A stretch of 64,000 nt of DNA from DATAOG01 sp963753685 (GCA_963753685.1 CAVWDE010000010.1:1-64000), one strand, 5' to 3'. Positions 49,247 through 59,215 are shown, counted from the stretch's first letter. Notes: generated by a model not told the origin, from the sequence alone. Made by a program: numbers and translations.

Positions 49247-50384
49247 CTAGACCGGGCGCTCGGCCAAGTGCGCGGTCGCCAGATGATTGTCCCAGGGCGT
49301 GACCAGCCGGGCGGCGATCGGCAGCGGCGACTGACGAGCCGGCGCGCGGCTCGACCCGCAGGATCTGGCCGCGGCCGTCGCTGACGATGAAGGCGCCGGG
49401 CGCCTCGGCGGCCGTCAGGCCGCAGCCGTCGGCGAGCTCGACGTGATGCACCAGGTCCCCGCTCTGCGCGTCCCAGAAGGTGAACAGATTGCCGCGCGGG
49501 CTGGAGACCGCGAGCAGCTCGCCGCCCACATCGAACGCGATCGCGCCGGTGTACTGGCGCATCCGGCGGAGGATCTCCGGCGGCGCCTGGAGCAGGCGCA
49601 GCTCGCCCTTGCCGTCGTCGAGGCCGATCAGCGGTACCCGGTCGCGCCTGCTGCCCTCGTACTGCATCGCGACCGCGACCAGGCCCGCGGCATTGGCGGC
49701 CACGTGCCGGATGCTGAGCTGGTGCAGCCGCGGCGGCAAGCGGACCTCGCCGAGCAGCCGCCCGTCCGCCAGCTCGAGGTAGGCGAGCGATGGCGTCATG
49801 CTGTCGAGGTTGAGCTCGAGGCGGTCGTAGTCGGGATGGGTGCGCACCCCGCCATTGGCGATCGCGAGGGTCTTGCCATCCGGCATCAGGGTCGCCTCGT
49901 GCGGGCCGATCCCGAACGAGGGCAATTCGCCGATCTGCCGGTAGCCGTCCGCGGCGTCGCGCACCCCGATCACGCCGCGGCCGGCTTCATAGTCGTTCTC
50001 GGTCGTGAGCAGGTAGCGGCCGTCGGCCGAGTAGGCGCCGTGGCCGTAGAAGTGGCGGCGCTCGGCGGCATCGATCCGGTGCAACGCGACGCCCTCGGCG
50101 GCATCCATCACGACCGCGAAGCGGCCCGGACGGCGGGCGTAGACGACGCAGTGCGCGGTGCCCGGCCGGAAGCTGATGGCGTGGCCGCGGCCGGGCAATT
50201 GCAGGTCGAACACGGTCTCGCCATCGGCCCGGAAGCCGCTCGTGAAGTAGCGTCCGTCGTCATCGATCCGGCAGCCGACATAGAGTGGCCCCGCGCTGCC
50301 GCGCGCCGCGGCCGCCCGCAGGCCGAAGCCCGCCAGCGCGCTGCCGGCGAGGCTGAGCAGGAAGCCGCGGCGTCCGAATTCCAT
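49247..50384 (-). CDS. DUF1513 protein (iron cluster beta-propeller), frame-disrupted near the end
   Basis: The product begins with a twin-arginine-like signal (GRRGFLLSLAGSALAGF) and has propeller-like repeats (GPHEATLMPDGKTLAIANGG; RHFYGHGAYSADGRYL). DUF1513 proteins are encoded with imelysin genes and are thought to act in periplasmic iron uptake. Near 49333-49335 an extra base shifts the frame; the other frame holds the family's conserved end, VTPWDNHLATAHLAERPV, with TAG at 49247. The uncorrected frame runs to a stop at 49233. It is the last gene of the imelysin operon. Confidence 0.78.
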
Positions 50385-50431
50385 CGCTCGATCCCTCCTT
50401 CGTCGTCCCGTCAGTCGCCGTCCAGGGCCCA

Positions 50432-51523
50432 TCAGTCGCCATCCAAGGCGTTGAAGCCGACCGCGAGGTCGAGTGCTGGCGCCAGCTCCTGGGCGACCAG
50501 CTGGCGGAGCGCTTTGAGCTCGGTCACCAGCGTCTCGACCTTGGGGCGGGCGGCCGGGTCCTCGACGGCCGTGTGCAGCGGCGCGCCGATCCCATCCAGG
50601 GTCGCGACCGTCCGCTCGAAGCCCTTGCGCAGCGCGCTGTCGAGCTGGGCTTCGTCGGTCTGCGCCCGGAGCGCGTCGCTGAAGCCGCCGGGGCTGAGGT
50701 AGAGCGCCTGCGCGGTCTCGAGATTGGCTCGGATCGAGGCGAGCGAGCGCTCGCTCCGCCAGTTCTCGGCGCGCATGGGCTTGGCACCGTCGAGCGATTT
50801 GCCGAGCGGCGCTTCGAGCTTGAGCGCAATGATCGCCTGGAGCGCCGTGTGCAGGCTCTTCAGGTAGTCGCCGGCCGCCTCGTCCACGCTCTGATAGGTG
50901 TCGTTGCCGACGGCCGCGGTCAGGACCGCATCGCGAAAGCCGCCCGGCCGCTGCCAGTCGTCGAGCAGGCCGCTCGCCTGAGTGGCCAGGTTGCGGCCGA
51001 TCGCCGCGGCCAGCGCGCAGGCGTAGCCGGCATCGGCCGAGGGCGCCCCGGCCGAGGGCAGCCTGGCGTCGTCGTAGAGGAGCTGCTCGAGCGCCGGAAA
51101 GCCGGTCAGCGCCACGCTCCGGCCATCGAGCCCGCCGGAGGCGACCAGCGCCGGGTCCTTGGCGGCGAGCGCCCTCGCGAGCTGCCTCGAGACCGCGTCG
51201 CGGGCGTCCGGGAACAGCTGGATGATCATGGTCCGGCCACCCGCGCGCGCCGGCCCGAACACGATCGGCTGGACGTGCTCCCAGGCATCCAGCGCGACTT
51301 CGAAGCCGTGGCGGGCGGCGGCCAGATGGGCCTGGTCCGGCGTCGCGCAGAAGCCGGCGACGACCGTCCCGAGCCCGGCCGTCGCGGCGGCGAAGTGCTG
51401 GTAGCCCGGGATCAGCACCTCGTCGGCGAGCTGCCGGTTCAGGGTCTCGAGCACGTCGGCGGCGCGCGCGGGCAGGCTCGGCGTCAGCGCCAGGGCGAGG
51501 AGAGGCATGAGCCGAATACGCAC
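50432..51523 (-). CDS. Imelysin-family periplasmic iron-binding protein
   Basis: This 363-residue protein has a signal peptide (about 1-21, cleaved near ARAAD) and an imelysin (peptidase M75-like) helical bundle; the family's GxHxxE site appears as GFPALEQLLYD, so the His is replaced. Its position between the di-heme protein and DUF1513 is the usual one for the second imelysin in such clusters. It probably binds or transfers iron in the periplasm. Confidence 0.82.
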   Translation of the reverse strand: MRIRLMPLLALALTPSLPARAADVLETLNRQLADEVLIPGYQHFAAATAGLGTVVAGFCATPDQAHLAAARHGFEVALDAWEHVQPIVFGPARAGGRTMIIQLFPDARDAVSRQLARALAAKDPALVASGGLDGRSVALTGFPALEQLLYDDARLPSAGAPSADAGYACALAAAIGRNLATQASGLLDDWQRPGGFRDAVLTAAVGNDTYQSVDEAAGDYLKSLHTALQAIIALKLEAPLGKSLDGAKPMRAENWRSERSLASIRANLETAQALYLSPGGFSDALRAQTDEAQLDSALRKGFERTVATLDGIGAPLHTAVEDPAARPKVETLVTELKALRQLVAQELAPALDLAVGFNALDGD

Positions 51524-51534
51524 TGGCCAACCCC

Positions 51535-53034
51535 TCAGAGCGAGTTCAGGAATGCTAGCAGGGCGTCGCGCTCGGCTTTGGGCAGCGTGGCGAAGGCGTC
51601 GCGCGCGGCCTGCGCCTCACCGCCATGCCAGAGAATCGCTTCGGTCAGGTTGCGCGCCCGGCCGTCGTGCAGGAAGAAGGTGTGGCCGCTCACCGTGTTG
51701 GTGAGGCCGATGCCCCAGAGCGGCGGCGTCCGCCATTCGCGCCCCGATGCCTCGCCCTCGGGCCGATGGTCGGCGAGACCCTCGCCCATGTCGTGCAGGA
51801 GAAGGTCGGTGTAGGGCCAGATCAGCTGGCCGGCCAGCGCCTTGAGCTCCCAGTCGCGGCGGGTCGCGAACTTCGGCCGGTGGCAGCCGATGCAGCCCGA
51901 CTGGTAGAACAGCCGCTTGCCTTCGAGCACGCTCGGATCGCCCTCGTCGCGGCGCGCCGGGACCGCGAGGTTGCGGGCGTAGAACAGGATCTGGGCCATG
52001 ATCTTCTGCGGCGCCTCGAGGTTGTCGTACTGCGGGCTGTTGCCGTTCGGGGCCGCGCGACACTTGGCTTCGGCCTCGGTGCAGTCGCCCCAGGCGGCGG
52101 GCTGCATCGGGTTGCCGACGCCGACGTCGCCGGCGAGCGCCAGGCCGCCCTGCTGATCGAGCGACGGCTCGCCCGCCTTCCAGCCGAAGCGCCCGAGCAC
52201 GACTTTCTGGTCCGCGATGCTCCAGACCCAGTTGGGCCGGCCGGAGATGCCGTCGTGATCGGCGTCCTCGGGGTCGGCGTTGGCCAGGATGTCCTCGGGC
52301 GCCACCGCCTCGAGCAGGCCGAGCCCGATCATCGGAGGTGCTACCCTGGGGCTCAGCATGATGCCGGGGTGGAGCGGGCCGTAGGCGAGATCGGCGATCC
52401 GGTAGCCGGGCTTTTGCAGCTGCACCGTCTCGCCGCCGGCGAGCTCCACCGGAATCTCCTGATAGTCGATCACCATCCGGCCTTCGGGCAGCTGGCCCGG
52501 GATCGCGAAGTTCTGCAGCTGGCCGCCATAGGTCGGGTCGGGGATCACGCTCGCCCGGTGGCTCGCGATCAGCGCCCGCTCGGCATCGGTCGCGGGCGGG
52601 ATCGAGAGGCGCAGGAACATCGAGGCCGCGGTGTCGTCCGGCCCGGTCGGCGGGTGGCCGCGGCCGTCCTTGAGGTGACAGTTCTGGCAGGCGCGGGCGT
52701 TGTAGAGCGGCCCCAGGCCATCCGCGGCCTGGGTGGAGGCGGGCGCGATCACCCACTCGCGCCGGAAGATGCCGTTGCCGATCTCGAAACCGGCGCGCTC
52801 CTCGAACGACAGGCTCGCCGACGGCTCCGAGAAGGCATCGCGGGTGAAGGTCGTGCGGTTGGTCGCGGTGCCGCCCGAGAACGCCTCCCAGCGCTCGGCC
52901 TTGGTGAAGTCGTTGGTCGGCGCCAGGATCGCCGCCCGCTGCTGGGCGCTCATCGCCGCGCAGACGGGCGCCGGCATCGCGCCGAGCAGCACCACTCCGG
53001 GCAGCGCCGCCAGCGCGAGGGCACTCAACCGCAC
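51535..53034 (-). CDS. Di-heme oxidoreductase (DUF1111 family)
   Basis: This 499-residue exported protein has a signal peptide (about 1-26) and two heme-attachment motifs: CQNCH in NARACQNCHLKDGRG and CIGCH in QSGCIGCHRPKF. It belongs to the DUF1111/thiol oxidoreductase-like cytochromes that accompany imelysin genes, and would handle electrons for periplasmic iron redox steps. It lies 11 and 13 bases from its neighbours, within one operon. Confidence 0.87.
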   Translation of the reverse strand: MRLSALALAALPGVVLLGAMPAPVCAAMSAQQRAAILAPTNDFTKAERWEAFSGGTATNRTTFTRDAFSEPSASLSFEERAGFEIGNGIFRREWVIAPASTQAADGLGPLYNARACQNCHLKDGRGHPPTGPDDTAASMFLRLSIPPATDAERALIASHRASVIPDPTYGGQLQNFAIPGQLPEGRMVIDYQEIPVELAGGETVQLQKPGYRIADLAYGPLHPGIMLSPRVAPPMIGLGLLEAVAPEDILANADPEDADHDGISGRPNWVWSIADQKVVLGRFGWKAGEPSLDQQGGLALAGDVGVGNPMQPAAWGDCTEAEAKCRAAPNGNSPQYDNLEAPQKIMAQILFYARNLAVPARRDEGDPSVLEGKRLFYQSGCIGCHRPKFATRRDWELKALAGQLIWPYTDLLLHDMGEGLADHRPEGEASGREWRTPPLWGIGLTNTVSGHTFFLHDGRARNLTEAILWHGGEAQAARDAFATLPKAERDALLAFLNSL

Positions 53035-53047
53035 GCACCGCCTCCGC

Positions 53048-54340
53048 TCACTGGAAGACTTTCTCCGGACTGTCGAGGCTGTCCGAGCCTTCCAGCTTGA
53101 GCGGCCCGAGATCGAGCGCTGCCACGATCTTCTCGATCGTCCTGGTCTGGTCGAGCAGGCCGTCGATCCCCGCCTGGACCATCGCGTTGCCCTCGGGGTT
53201 GTCCTCGCCGATCATCTGGTCGTAGGCCATGGTGCCGCGATCGGCGGTATCCTTGATCGTCTGCATGGCCGCCTGGGTCGCGTCCAGCTTGGCGCGCATT
53301 TCGGCATCGAGCGCCGGATCCCTGGCGCGCACCAGGTCGGACAGGCTCGGGCCCTCGACCATCGAGCCGTCGATCCGCCGGTAGTGTCCGAGGTAGACGT
53401 TCCTGATCCCCTGCGCGTCGTAATAGTGCGAGTTGTGGGTGTTGTCGGAGAAGCAGTCCTGCTCCTCCTCGGGGTCGTGGAGCATGAGGCCGAGCTTCAT
53501 CCGCTCGCCGGCGAGCTCGCCATAGGACAGGCTGCCGAGTCCGAGCACGATGCTGGTGAGCCCGTGCTTGGGCGCATCCGCCATGACCGCCTGGCGGGCA
53601 GCACCACCGGCATCCCAGTCGCCGACCATCTCCTTAAGGTCGGAGACCAGGAGATCGGTTGCGGTCTTGAGATAGGCCCGCCGCCGGTCGCAGTGGCCGC
53701 CGGTGCACCGGTCGCCTTCAGCGTAGTCGGTCCACGGCCGCTCGCCGGCGCCCGGCCCGGTGCCATGCAGATCCTGGCCCCAGAGCAGGAACTCGATCGC
53801 ATGATAGCCGGTCGCGACATTGGCCTCGACGTCGCCCACCTCCTGCAGCGAGCGCAGCAGCCGGGCGTCGATCGTGGCGGCGTCGAGCGTCTTGCCGCCG
53901 GCGGTGAGCGCCGGGTTGGCGATCACATTGGCGATGTAATACTTGTTCTCGGCGGATTCGGTGCCGTAGGACGGCGCGACGTAGTCGATCAGCCCCTCGT
54001 CCAGCGGCCAGGAATTGACCCGGCCTTCCCAGTCGTCGACGATCGGGTTGCCGAACCGGTAGGCCTCGCTCTGCAGATAGGGTACGCGCGCGGCTTTCCA
54101 GGCGTCCTTGGCCGCCTGCTGGGTCGCCGCACTCGGGGTGGCGAGCAGGGCGTCGACCGCCGCCTGCAGCTGCTTTGCGGTGGTCAGCGAGTCCTGATAG
54201 GCGGCGTGCGCGATGTCGGCGTAGGTCACGAGCACGGCCGTCGGGTCGACCGGGCCGGCGGCCGCCGCCCCCTCAGGGGCGGCAGAGGCGCCGACCGCGA
54301 GCACGAGCGCGGCCGGCAGCAGGTGGCATCGGCGGACCAT
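53048..54340 (-). CDS. Imelysin-family protein, IrpA-like
   Basis: This 430-residue periplasmic protein has a signal peptide (about 1-27) and the intact imelysin motif GYHAIEFLLWGQD (GxHxIE). Iron-regulated IrpA of cyanobacteria is a relative. It is the first gene of the imelysin/di-heme/imelysin/DUF1513 run and follows the iron-binding protein gene by 60 bases, so the whole set may be transcribed from the Irr-like boxes at 55540-55583. Confidence 0.88.
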   Translation of the reverse strand: MVRRCHLLPAALVLAVGASAAPEGAAAAGPVDPTAVLVTYADIAHAAYQDSLTTAKQLQAAVDALLATPSAATQQAAKDAWKAARVPYLQSEAYRFGNPIVDDWEGRVNSWPLDEGLIDYVAPSYGTESAENKYYIANVIANPALTAGGKTLDAATIDARLLRSLQEVGDVEANVATGYHAIEFLLWGQDLHGTGPGAGERPWTDYAEGDRCTGGHCDRRRAYLKTATDLLVSDLKEMVGDWDAGGAARQAVMADAPKHGLTSIVLGLGSLSYGELAGERMKLGLMLHDPEEEQDCFSDNTHNSHYYDAQGIRNVYLGHYRRIDGSMVEGPSLSDLVRARDPALDAEMRAKLDATQAAMQTIKDTADRGTMAYDQMIGEDNPEGNAMVQAGIDGLLDQTRTIEKIVAALDLGPLKLEGSDSLDSPEKVFQ

Positions 54341-54400
54341 GATGCGAGCTCCCCCCTTGTTCTGAGCCCAGCCGCTCCGCCGTCGAGGCGCTTGGACCGC

Positions 54401-55450
54401 TCATTGCCAGCCGACGCGGTCCATGAGCTTGACCGCTGCGGCATTGTTCTGGCCGTACTCCGAGGCGTTGACCGGGTCGGTCTTGAAGTCGCCCAGGCGG
54501 GCCAGCGCCGGCTCCAGCGGGACTCCCGGCACCGCCGGGAATTCGTAATTGCCCTCGGTGAAGTAGATCTGAGCCTGATCGGTCGTCAGATACTCGAGGA
54601 ACTTGATCGCATTGGCCTTGTCCGGAGCGTTGACGGTGACGCCGACGCCGCTGATGTTGGCTTCGGCGCCGCGGCCGGCCTGGTTGGGGAACACGATCCC
54701 GATCTTGGCGGCGACCGCGCGGTCGCCCTCGTCGTCCAACTCGATCAGCCGGACCAGGTAGTAGTGGTTGACCACCGAGATGTCGCACTCGCCCGCAGCG
54801 ACTGCCTTGATCTGGTCGGTGTCCGCCCCCTGGGGTGAGCGCGCGAAATTCGCGACCAGCCCCTTGCCCCACTGCTCGGTCGCCTCGAGCCCGTCGGCTG
54901 CGATCATCGAGGCGACCAGCGACTGGTTGTAGACGTTGGTCGAGGAGCGCATGCAGATGGCGCCGCGCCACTTCGGGTCGGCGAGCTCCTCGTAGGTCTT
55001 GATCGCGTCCGGCTGCACCCGGTCCTTGGCGTAGATGATGATCCGCACGCGCTTGCTGACCCCGAACCAGAGGCCGTCGGGATGGCGCAGGCTGGCCGGA
55101 ATCCGCTCGTCCAGGACCTTCGAGTGGATCGGCTGCAGGACGCCCGCCTGCTCGGCGCGCCAGAGCCGGCCGGCATCGACCGTGATCAGGAGGTCCGCGG
55201 GACTGTTGCGGCCTTCGGCCTTGATGCGCTCGATCAGCTGATCGGCGTCGCCCTCGATCCGGTTGACCTCGATCCCGGTCGCTTTGGTGAAGCCGTCATA
55301 CAGCTGCTGGTCGGTGTCGTAGTGGCGCGACGAGTAGATGTTGACCTGCTGGGTGGCGGCCGGTGCCGGGCTGGCCGCGAGCGCCAGGGCCAGCAGCGGG
55401 GCGGCCAGCAGGCCGGCGGCCAGGGCGGTCCGGCGGGTCGGGAGGTGCAT
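54401..55450 (-). CDS. Fe(3+) ABC transporter substrate-binding protein
   Basis: This 349-residue periplasmic protein of the FbpA/FutA family has a signal peptide (RRTALAAGLLAAPLLALALA, cleaved near APAATQ), NIYSSRHYDTDQQLYDGF at the mature start with the iron-binding Tyr, and a C-terminal VVNHYYLVRL with two further Tyr typical of ferric-iron binding. ATG at 55450 has AGGAA upstream. It heads the imelysin operon; its permease lies at 47456-49166. Confidence 0.9.
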   Translation of the reverse strand: MHLPTRRTALAAGLLAAPLLALALAASPAPAATQQVNIYSSRHYDTDQQLYDGFTKATGIEVNRIEGDADQLIERIKAEGRNSPADLLITVDAGRLWRAEQAGVLQPIHSKVLDERIPASLRHPDGLWFGVSKRVRIIIYAKDRVQPDAIKTYEELADPKWRGAICMRSSTNVYNQSLVASMIAADGLEATEQWGKGLVANFARSPQGADTDQIKAVAAGECDISVVNHYYLVRLIELDDEGDRAVAAKIGIVFPNQAGRGAEANISGVGVTVNAPDKANAIKFLEYLTTDQAQIYFTEGNYEFPAVPGVPLEPALARLGDFKTDPVNASEYGQNNAAAVKLMDRVGWQ

Positions 55451-55539
55451 TGTCTCGGTTCCTTGGCGAACGCGTCGCTGTCGACAATCGATGCCAAGCA
55501 AGATAGCGCTCTGAACAGATCGTGGCAAGTCAAAACAAA

Positions 55540-55583
55540 GTAGAACGATTCCAAACTTCTAATGCGATTGGAATTGTTCTAAT
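55540..55583. promoter_or_regulatory. Two Irr-box-like palindromes upstream of the iron operon
   Basis: GTAGAACGATTCCAAAC (55540-55556) and ATTGGAATTGTTCTAAT (55567-55583) both fit the Irr-type pattern of GAA and TTC half-sites three bases apart, with AT-rich flanks. They lie 90-133 bases upstream of the iron-binding protein start in the most AT-rich patch of the region. Confidence 0.6.
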
Positions 55584-55747
55584 TATCAATCGCAACTTTG
55601 CCCGAGAGTGATTGGTGGCTTGGGATTTTGTCGGCGACCACGACGCTGGCCGGCAGGACGCGGCCGGGCATCAGCCGGCGATCGAGCGGCCCGGCGCGGG
55701 CCGGGGGACGGGGCGAGCGCGGCGGCCGGCTCGCCCCGGATCAGATC

Positions 55748-56308
55748 TCAGTCGTGCTTGACCGGCAGCTGGTGAAGGTGCACGTCGTGCGCCGAGTGGC
55801 GGGTCAGGATCTCGACGGCGCGGCGCTGGGTCTCCTGATCGGGCGTCCGGACCCAGAGCAGGAGGCCGCCTTTGTCCAGCTGCTCCTGCAGCTGCAGGGC
55901 GTGATGCTTGTCCAGCCAGCGGGTCAACACGGTGCCGATCAGGGCGCCGGCGATCGCCGTGGCCGTGATCGCCGCGGCGACCACGCCCTCCGAAGCGACC
56001 ACGGTGCCGGCCGCGACGACCGCCGGCAAATAGGTCAGGGTGCCGACGATCACGTCGTCGCTGTCGCCGATCGAGGCCCGGGTCCGATAGGCGATGCGCG
56101 GCGCATCCGGCTCGTCCTCGAGCTCCTCGACCCGCTCGTAGCGATGGCCGAGCTTCTGTTTGACCGCGTCTTCGCTCGCCAGCAGGCTCATGTCGGTTTT
56201 CTTGAAGCCCGCCTTGAGCAGGTCCTCGACCGCGCCATCGAGCTCATAGACCTCGTCGAAGACCGCGACGGCTTCGCGCACCGTCGTCCTGCTGGGGTCC
56301 AGGGACAT
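55748..56308 (-). CDS. General-stress-type protein with glycine/alanine membrane segment
   Basis: This 186-residue protein has an N-terminal domain (AVAVFDEVYELDGAVEDLLKAGF) like that of general stress protein 17M-type proteins, a hydrophobic Ala/Val/Gly segment (about 95-130), and a C-terminal repeat of the same kind (GGLLLWVRTPDQETQRRAVEIL). Function unknown; probably stress-related and membrane-associated. ATG 56308 has AGGTG upstream; a GTG at 56317 is the alternative. Confidence 0.7.
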   Translation of the reverse strand: MSLDPSRTTVREAVAVFDEVYELDGAVEDLLKAGFKKTDMSLLASEDAVKQKLGHRYERVEELEDEPDAPRIAYRTRASIGDSDDVIVGTLTYLPAVVAAGTVVASEGVVAAAITATAIAGALIGTVLTRWLDKHHALQLQEQLDKGGLLLWVRTPDQETQRRAVEILTRHSAHDVHLHQLPVKHD

Positions 56309-56401
56309 CTCGCTCACCTGCTCGATCTGACAAAACCTTTGGCCCGACCGGCCGAACTCGCGACCTGCGGCCGGCGGTGGCGCCGACCACCGCCGCCATG
56401 G

Positions 56402-58990
56402 TTACGCCCGCCGGCCGGGCCTGTCGACCATCAAGTCCGCGACCAGCGAGCCGTCAGCGACGCGCTCGATGAACGCCTGGACGTCATAGGCCGGCATCGG
56501 CCGGCAGAACAGGTAGCCCTGCACCTCGTCGCAGCCGTCGCTCGCGAGGCGCGCCAGCTGGCTGGCATCCTCGACCCCCTCGGCGCAGGTCTCGATGCCA
56601 AGCCCGCGGCCGAGCGTGACCACCGCCTTGATGATCGCCGCGGCGTCGCGATCCCGATCGAGGTCGCGCACGAAAGACCGATCGATCTTGATCTTGTCGA
56701 ACGGAAAAGTGCGCAGATGGCCGAGGCTCGAATGGCCGGTGCCGAAGTCGTCGATGGTGATGCGCACGCCCAGGTCCTTGAGCTGGAGCAGGGTGAGCAG
56801 GGATTCCTGCGGCTCCTCCAGCAGGACCGACTCGGTGATCTCGAGCTCCAGCCGGCCCGGCGCCAGGCCCGAGCGTTCGAGCGCCGCCTTGACCGCCGCG
56901 ACCAGGTCGGCGTGCCGGAACTGGACCGGCGACAGGTTGACCGACATCCGGACCGCGGGCCAGGCCGCCGCCTGCGTGCAGGCGGTCGCCAGGACCCATT
57001 CGCCGATCGGCATGATCAGACCGGTTTGCTCGGCGAGCTCGATGAAGGCGGCCGGCTCGACCAGGCCGCGCCGCGGATGGTGCCAGCGCACCAGCGCCTC
57101 GACCCCGGCGAGCCGGTCGCGGCGCAGATCGATCAACGGCTGGTAGTAGAGCTCGAGCTCGCCGTTGTGCAGGGCCTGCCGCAGATCGGCCTCGAGCGCC
57201 TTGCGCTCCTGCAGCCTCGCGTCCATGCCGGCCTCGAAGAAGCGGGCGCGGTTGCCGCCTTCGGACTTGGCGCGGTAGAGCGCGGTGTCGGCGTTCTGCA
57301 GGAGCAGTTCGGGCGCGTCGCCATCGGCCGGAACCATGGCGATGCCGATGCTGGTCGTGACCAGGGCCTCCTGGCCGCCGAGGTCGAAGGTCCGGCTGAG
57401 CTCGGCCAGCAGGCGGTCGGCCAGGCCCTGCACGTCGGCCAGATCCTCGATCCCGACCTGCAGGACGGCGAACTCGTCGCCGCCGAACCGGGCGACCGTG
57501 TCGATCTCGCGCACGGCCGCCGCGAGCCGGACGGCGCAGGTCTTGATCAAAAGGTCACCGGCGGCGTGGCCGAGGCGGTCGTTGACCTCTTTGAAGCGGT
57601 CGAGATCGAGGCAGAAGATGGCCGCCGCCCAGTGGCGGCGGCGGCATTCGGCGAGCGTCTGCTGCAGCCGCTCCTGCAACAGCAGGCGATTGGGCAGGCC
57701 GGTGAACGGGTCGTGCCGGGCGAGGTGCTGGGCCTGCGTCTGGGCGTAGAGCTCGGCGGTGATGTCGGTGGCCGCCCCCCGATAGCCGCCGAACCGCCCG
57801 TTGTGATCGACGATCGGTTTGCCGGCGACGCGCAAGGTGTGCTCGCGGTCGGCGACCCCGTCGAGGCGGCACAGCAGCCCGCGAAATGGCTCCCGTGCCG
57901 CCAGGTCAGCCAGATGACGCTGCCAGCGCTCGCGATCTTCGGCCGGATGCAAAAGCTCGGTCAGCGGACGGCCCAGGATCGTTTCCGGGCTGATGCCGGC
58001 GATGGTCGCGAAGCGCTCCGAGACGAACGCGACCCGAAGCTCGGCGTCGGTCTCCCAGAGCCAGTCGGAGCTGGCCTCGGCGATGTCGCGAAAGCGTGTC
58101 TTGCCGTCGCGGATGACAGCGGCGGCGAGCCGGATGTTGCGCAGCGCGATGCCGGCGAAGCCGAGAAAGACCACGAGCGCCGCGAGCAGTGCCGGGGCGA
58201 GCCAGACGAGCAGCTTGTGGCCCGGCTGCTGGGGTACCCAGGTGACCACCGCCAGTTCGCCGCCGGTCGGCGAAAGCAGCCGGATCCGAGCCGTCCCAGC
58301 GGTGGTGGACGGCGCGCCGATCTGCACCTCCTGCAAGCTGAAGTCGGCCTCGATCTGGGCCACGAACTCCGGCCCCAGATGCTTGACGAAGACCAGGACG
58401 GAGCGCGGCCCGGGCGGCAGGTGCAGGGTGGAGCCGGCCTGCGGCAGCAGCGGGCTGACCGCCGCGACCACCACGTCGTCGCCGGCCTTGAGCAATCCGG
58501 TCGCCGGTTCCGGCGCCTTGTCGGCGGCGATCGGGGCGGCGCGGGCCTGGGCGATCAGGCGCGCGAGCGGCGCGCCGAGCGTGATGAAGGCGTCGGCACC
58601 GGAGCGCGCGCCATCGATCTGACCGTAGATCGTCTGGTTGTCGCCGTTGAGCACGAAGGAGTCTTCGAAGCCGAAGGTGTCATGGATGTAAGCGCCGACG
58701 TTGCCGTCGGCCCATTCCAGGTCGAGCGCCAGCACCAGATGCTGCACGGCGTCATCCCAGAAGCCGTAGTCCTTGGCGGTGAGGGCGGTCTGCCGGCGCA
58801 CCATGGCGATGGCATGCTCGATCAGCTGCCGCTCGTGCTGGCGGGCGAGCTCGTCCTGGCTGGCGCTGGCGAACCAGAGCGTGCCCGCGAGCAGCCCAAG
58901 CGCCGCGACCACCAGGGCTGCGATCGGCACCAGGATGCGGGCATCGGCGTTGTCAGGCGCCGCGTCGGCGTTCGCTCGATTGGCGGGCAT
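56402..58990 (-). CDS. CHASE4-PAS-GGDEF-EAL cyclic di-GMP enzyme
   Basis: This 862-residue membrane protein has a helix (about 20-42), a periplasmic CHASE4-like sensor domain (KDYGFWDDAVQHL), a second helix (about 265-290), a PAS domain, GGDEF and EAL. The cyclase motif is intact (RFGGDEFAVL) with an RxxD inhibitory site five residues before it (REID). The EAL motif is intact (GVEALVRWHHP), with DDFGTGHSSL and EVQGYLFCRP. It may both make and degrade cyclic di-GMP, the activator of the PilZ-type BcsA in this window. Confidence 0.9.
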   Translation of the reverse strand: MPANRANADAAPDNADARILVPIAALVVAALGLLAGTLWFASASQDELARQHERQLIEHAIAMVRRQTALTAKDYGFWDDAVQHLVLALDLEWADGNVGAYIHDTFGFEDSFVLNGDNQTIYGQIDGARSGADAFITLGAPLARLIAQARAAPIAADKAPEPATGLLKAGDDVVVAAVSPLLPQAGSTLHLPPGPRSVLVFVKHLGPEFVAQIEADFSLQEVQIGAPSTTAGTARIRLLSPTGGELAVVTWVPQQPGHKLLVWLAPALLAALVVFLGFAGIALRNIRLAAAVIRDGKTRFRDIAEASSDWLWETDAELRVAFVSERFATIAGISPETILGRPLTELLHPAEDRERWQRHLADLAAREPFRGLLCRLDGVADREHTLRVAGKPIVDHNGRFGGYRGAATDITAELYAQTQAQHLARHDPFTGLPNRLLLQERLQQTLAECRRRHWAAAIFCLDLDRFKEVNDRLGHAAGDLLIKTCAVRLAAAVREIDTVARFGGDEFAVLQVGIEDLADVQGLADRLLAELSRTFDLGGQEALVTTSIGIAMVPADGDAPELLLQNADTALYRAKSEGGNRARFFEAGMDARLQERKALEADLRQALHNGELELYYQPLIDLRRDRLAGVEALVRWHHPRRGLVEPAAFIELAEQTGLIMPIGEWVLATACTQAAAWPAVRMSVNLSPVQFRHADLVAAVKAALERSGLAPGRLELEITESVLLEEPQESLLTLLQLKDLGVRITIDDFGTGHSSLGHLRTFPFDKIKIDRSFVRDLDRDRDAAAIIKAVVTLGRGLGIETCAEGVEDASQLARLASDGCDEVQGYLFCRPMPAYDVQAFIERVADGSLVADLMVDRPGRRA

Positions 58991-59050
58991 CGATCCGGTT
59001 CGGTGCAGATCGCGCAGGTCGGACGCACTATCCCCGGAATCAGTGTGTCT

Positions 59051-59100
59051 TCTCTTAAGGCTGGTAAGGCTGGGCCCAGGTCTCTTAAGGCTGGGCCTAA
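59051..59100. repeat. Short direct repeat with TCTCTTAAGGCTGG
   Basis: TCTCTTAAGGCTGG occurs at 59051-59064 and 59081-59094, 30 bases apart, and AAGGCTGGG-like copies occur three times in all. It lies between the GGDEF-EAL start and the desulfhydrase start. Role unknown; it may be a regulatory or slippage-derived repeat. Confidence 0.5.
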
Positions 59101-59215
59101 GTCTCGGGGCCGCGGGCGTGCCGCCCGATAAAGCCGTTGGTCGCCTGCCGCTGCCCGACTAGACTGGCGCCTGCCATCCGCCCGCCAGGAATTGAGAGGA
59201 AGGCCAGCCCCCGCC

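Noticed and set aside
55598..59131. 1177-codon open frame on the plus strand
   Set aside because: It lies antisense to the stress protein and the GGDEF-EAL gene, whose domains are unmistakable; the frame is low-complexity, rich in Arg, Gly and Ala.
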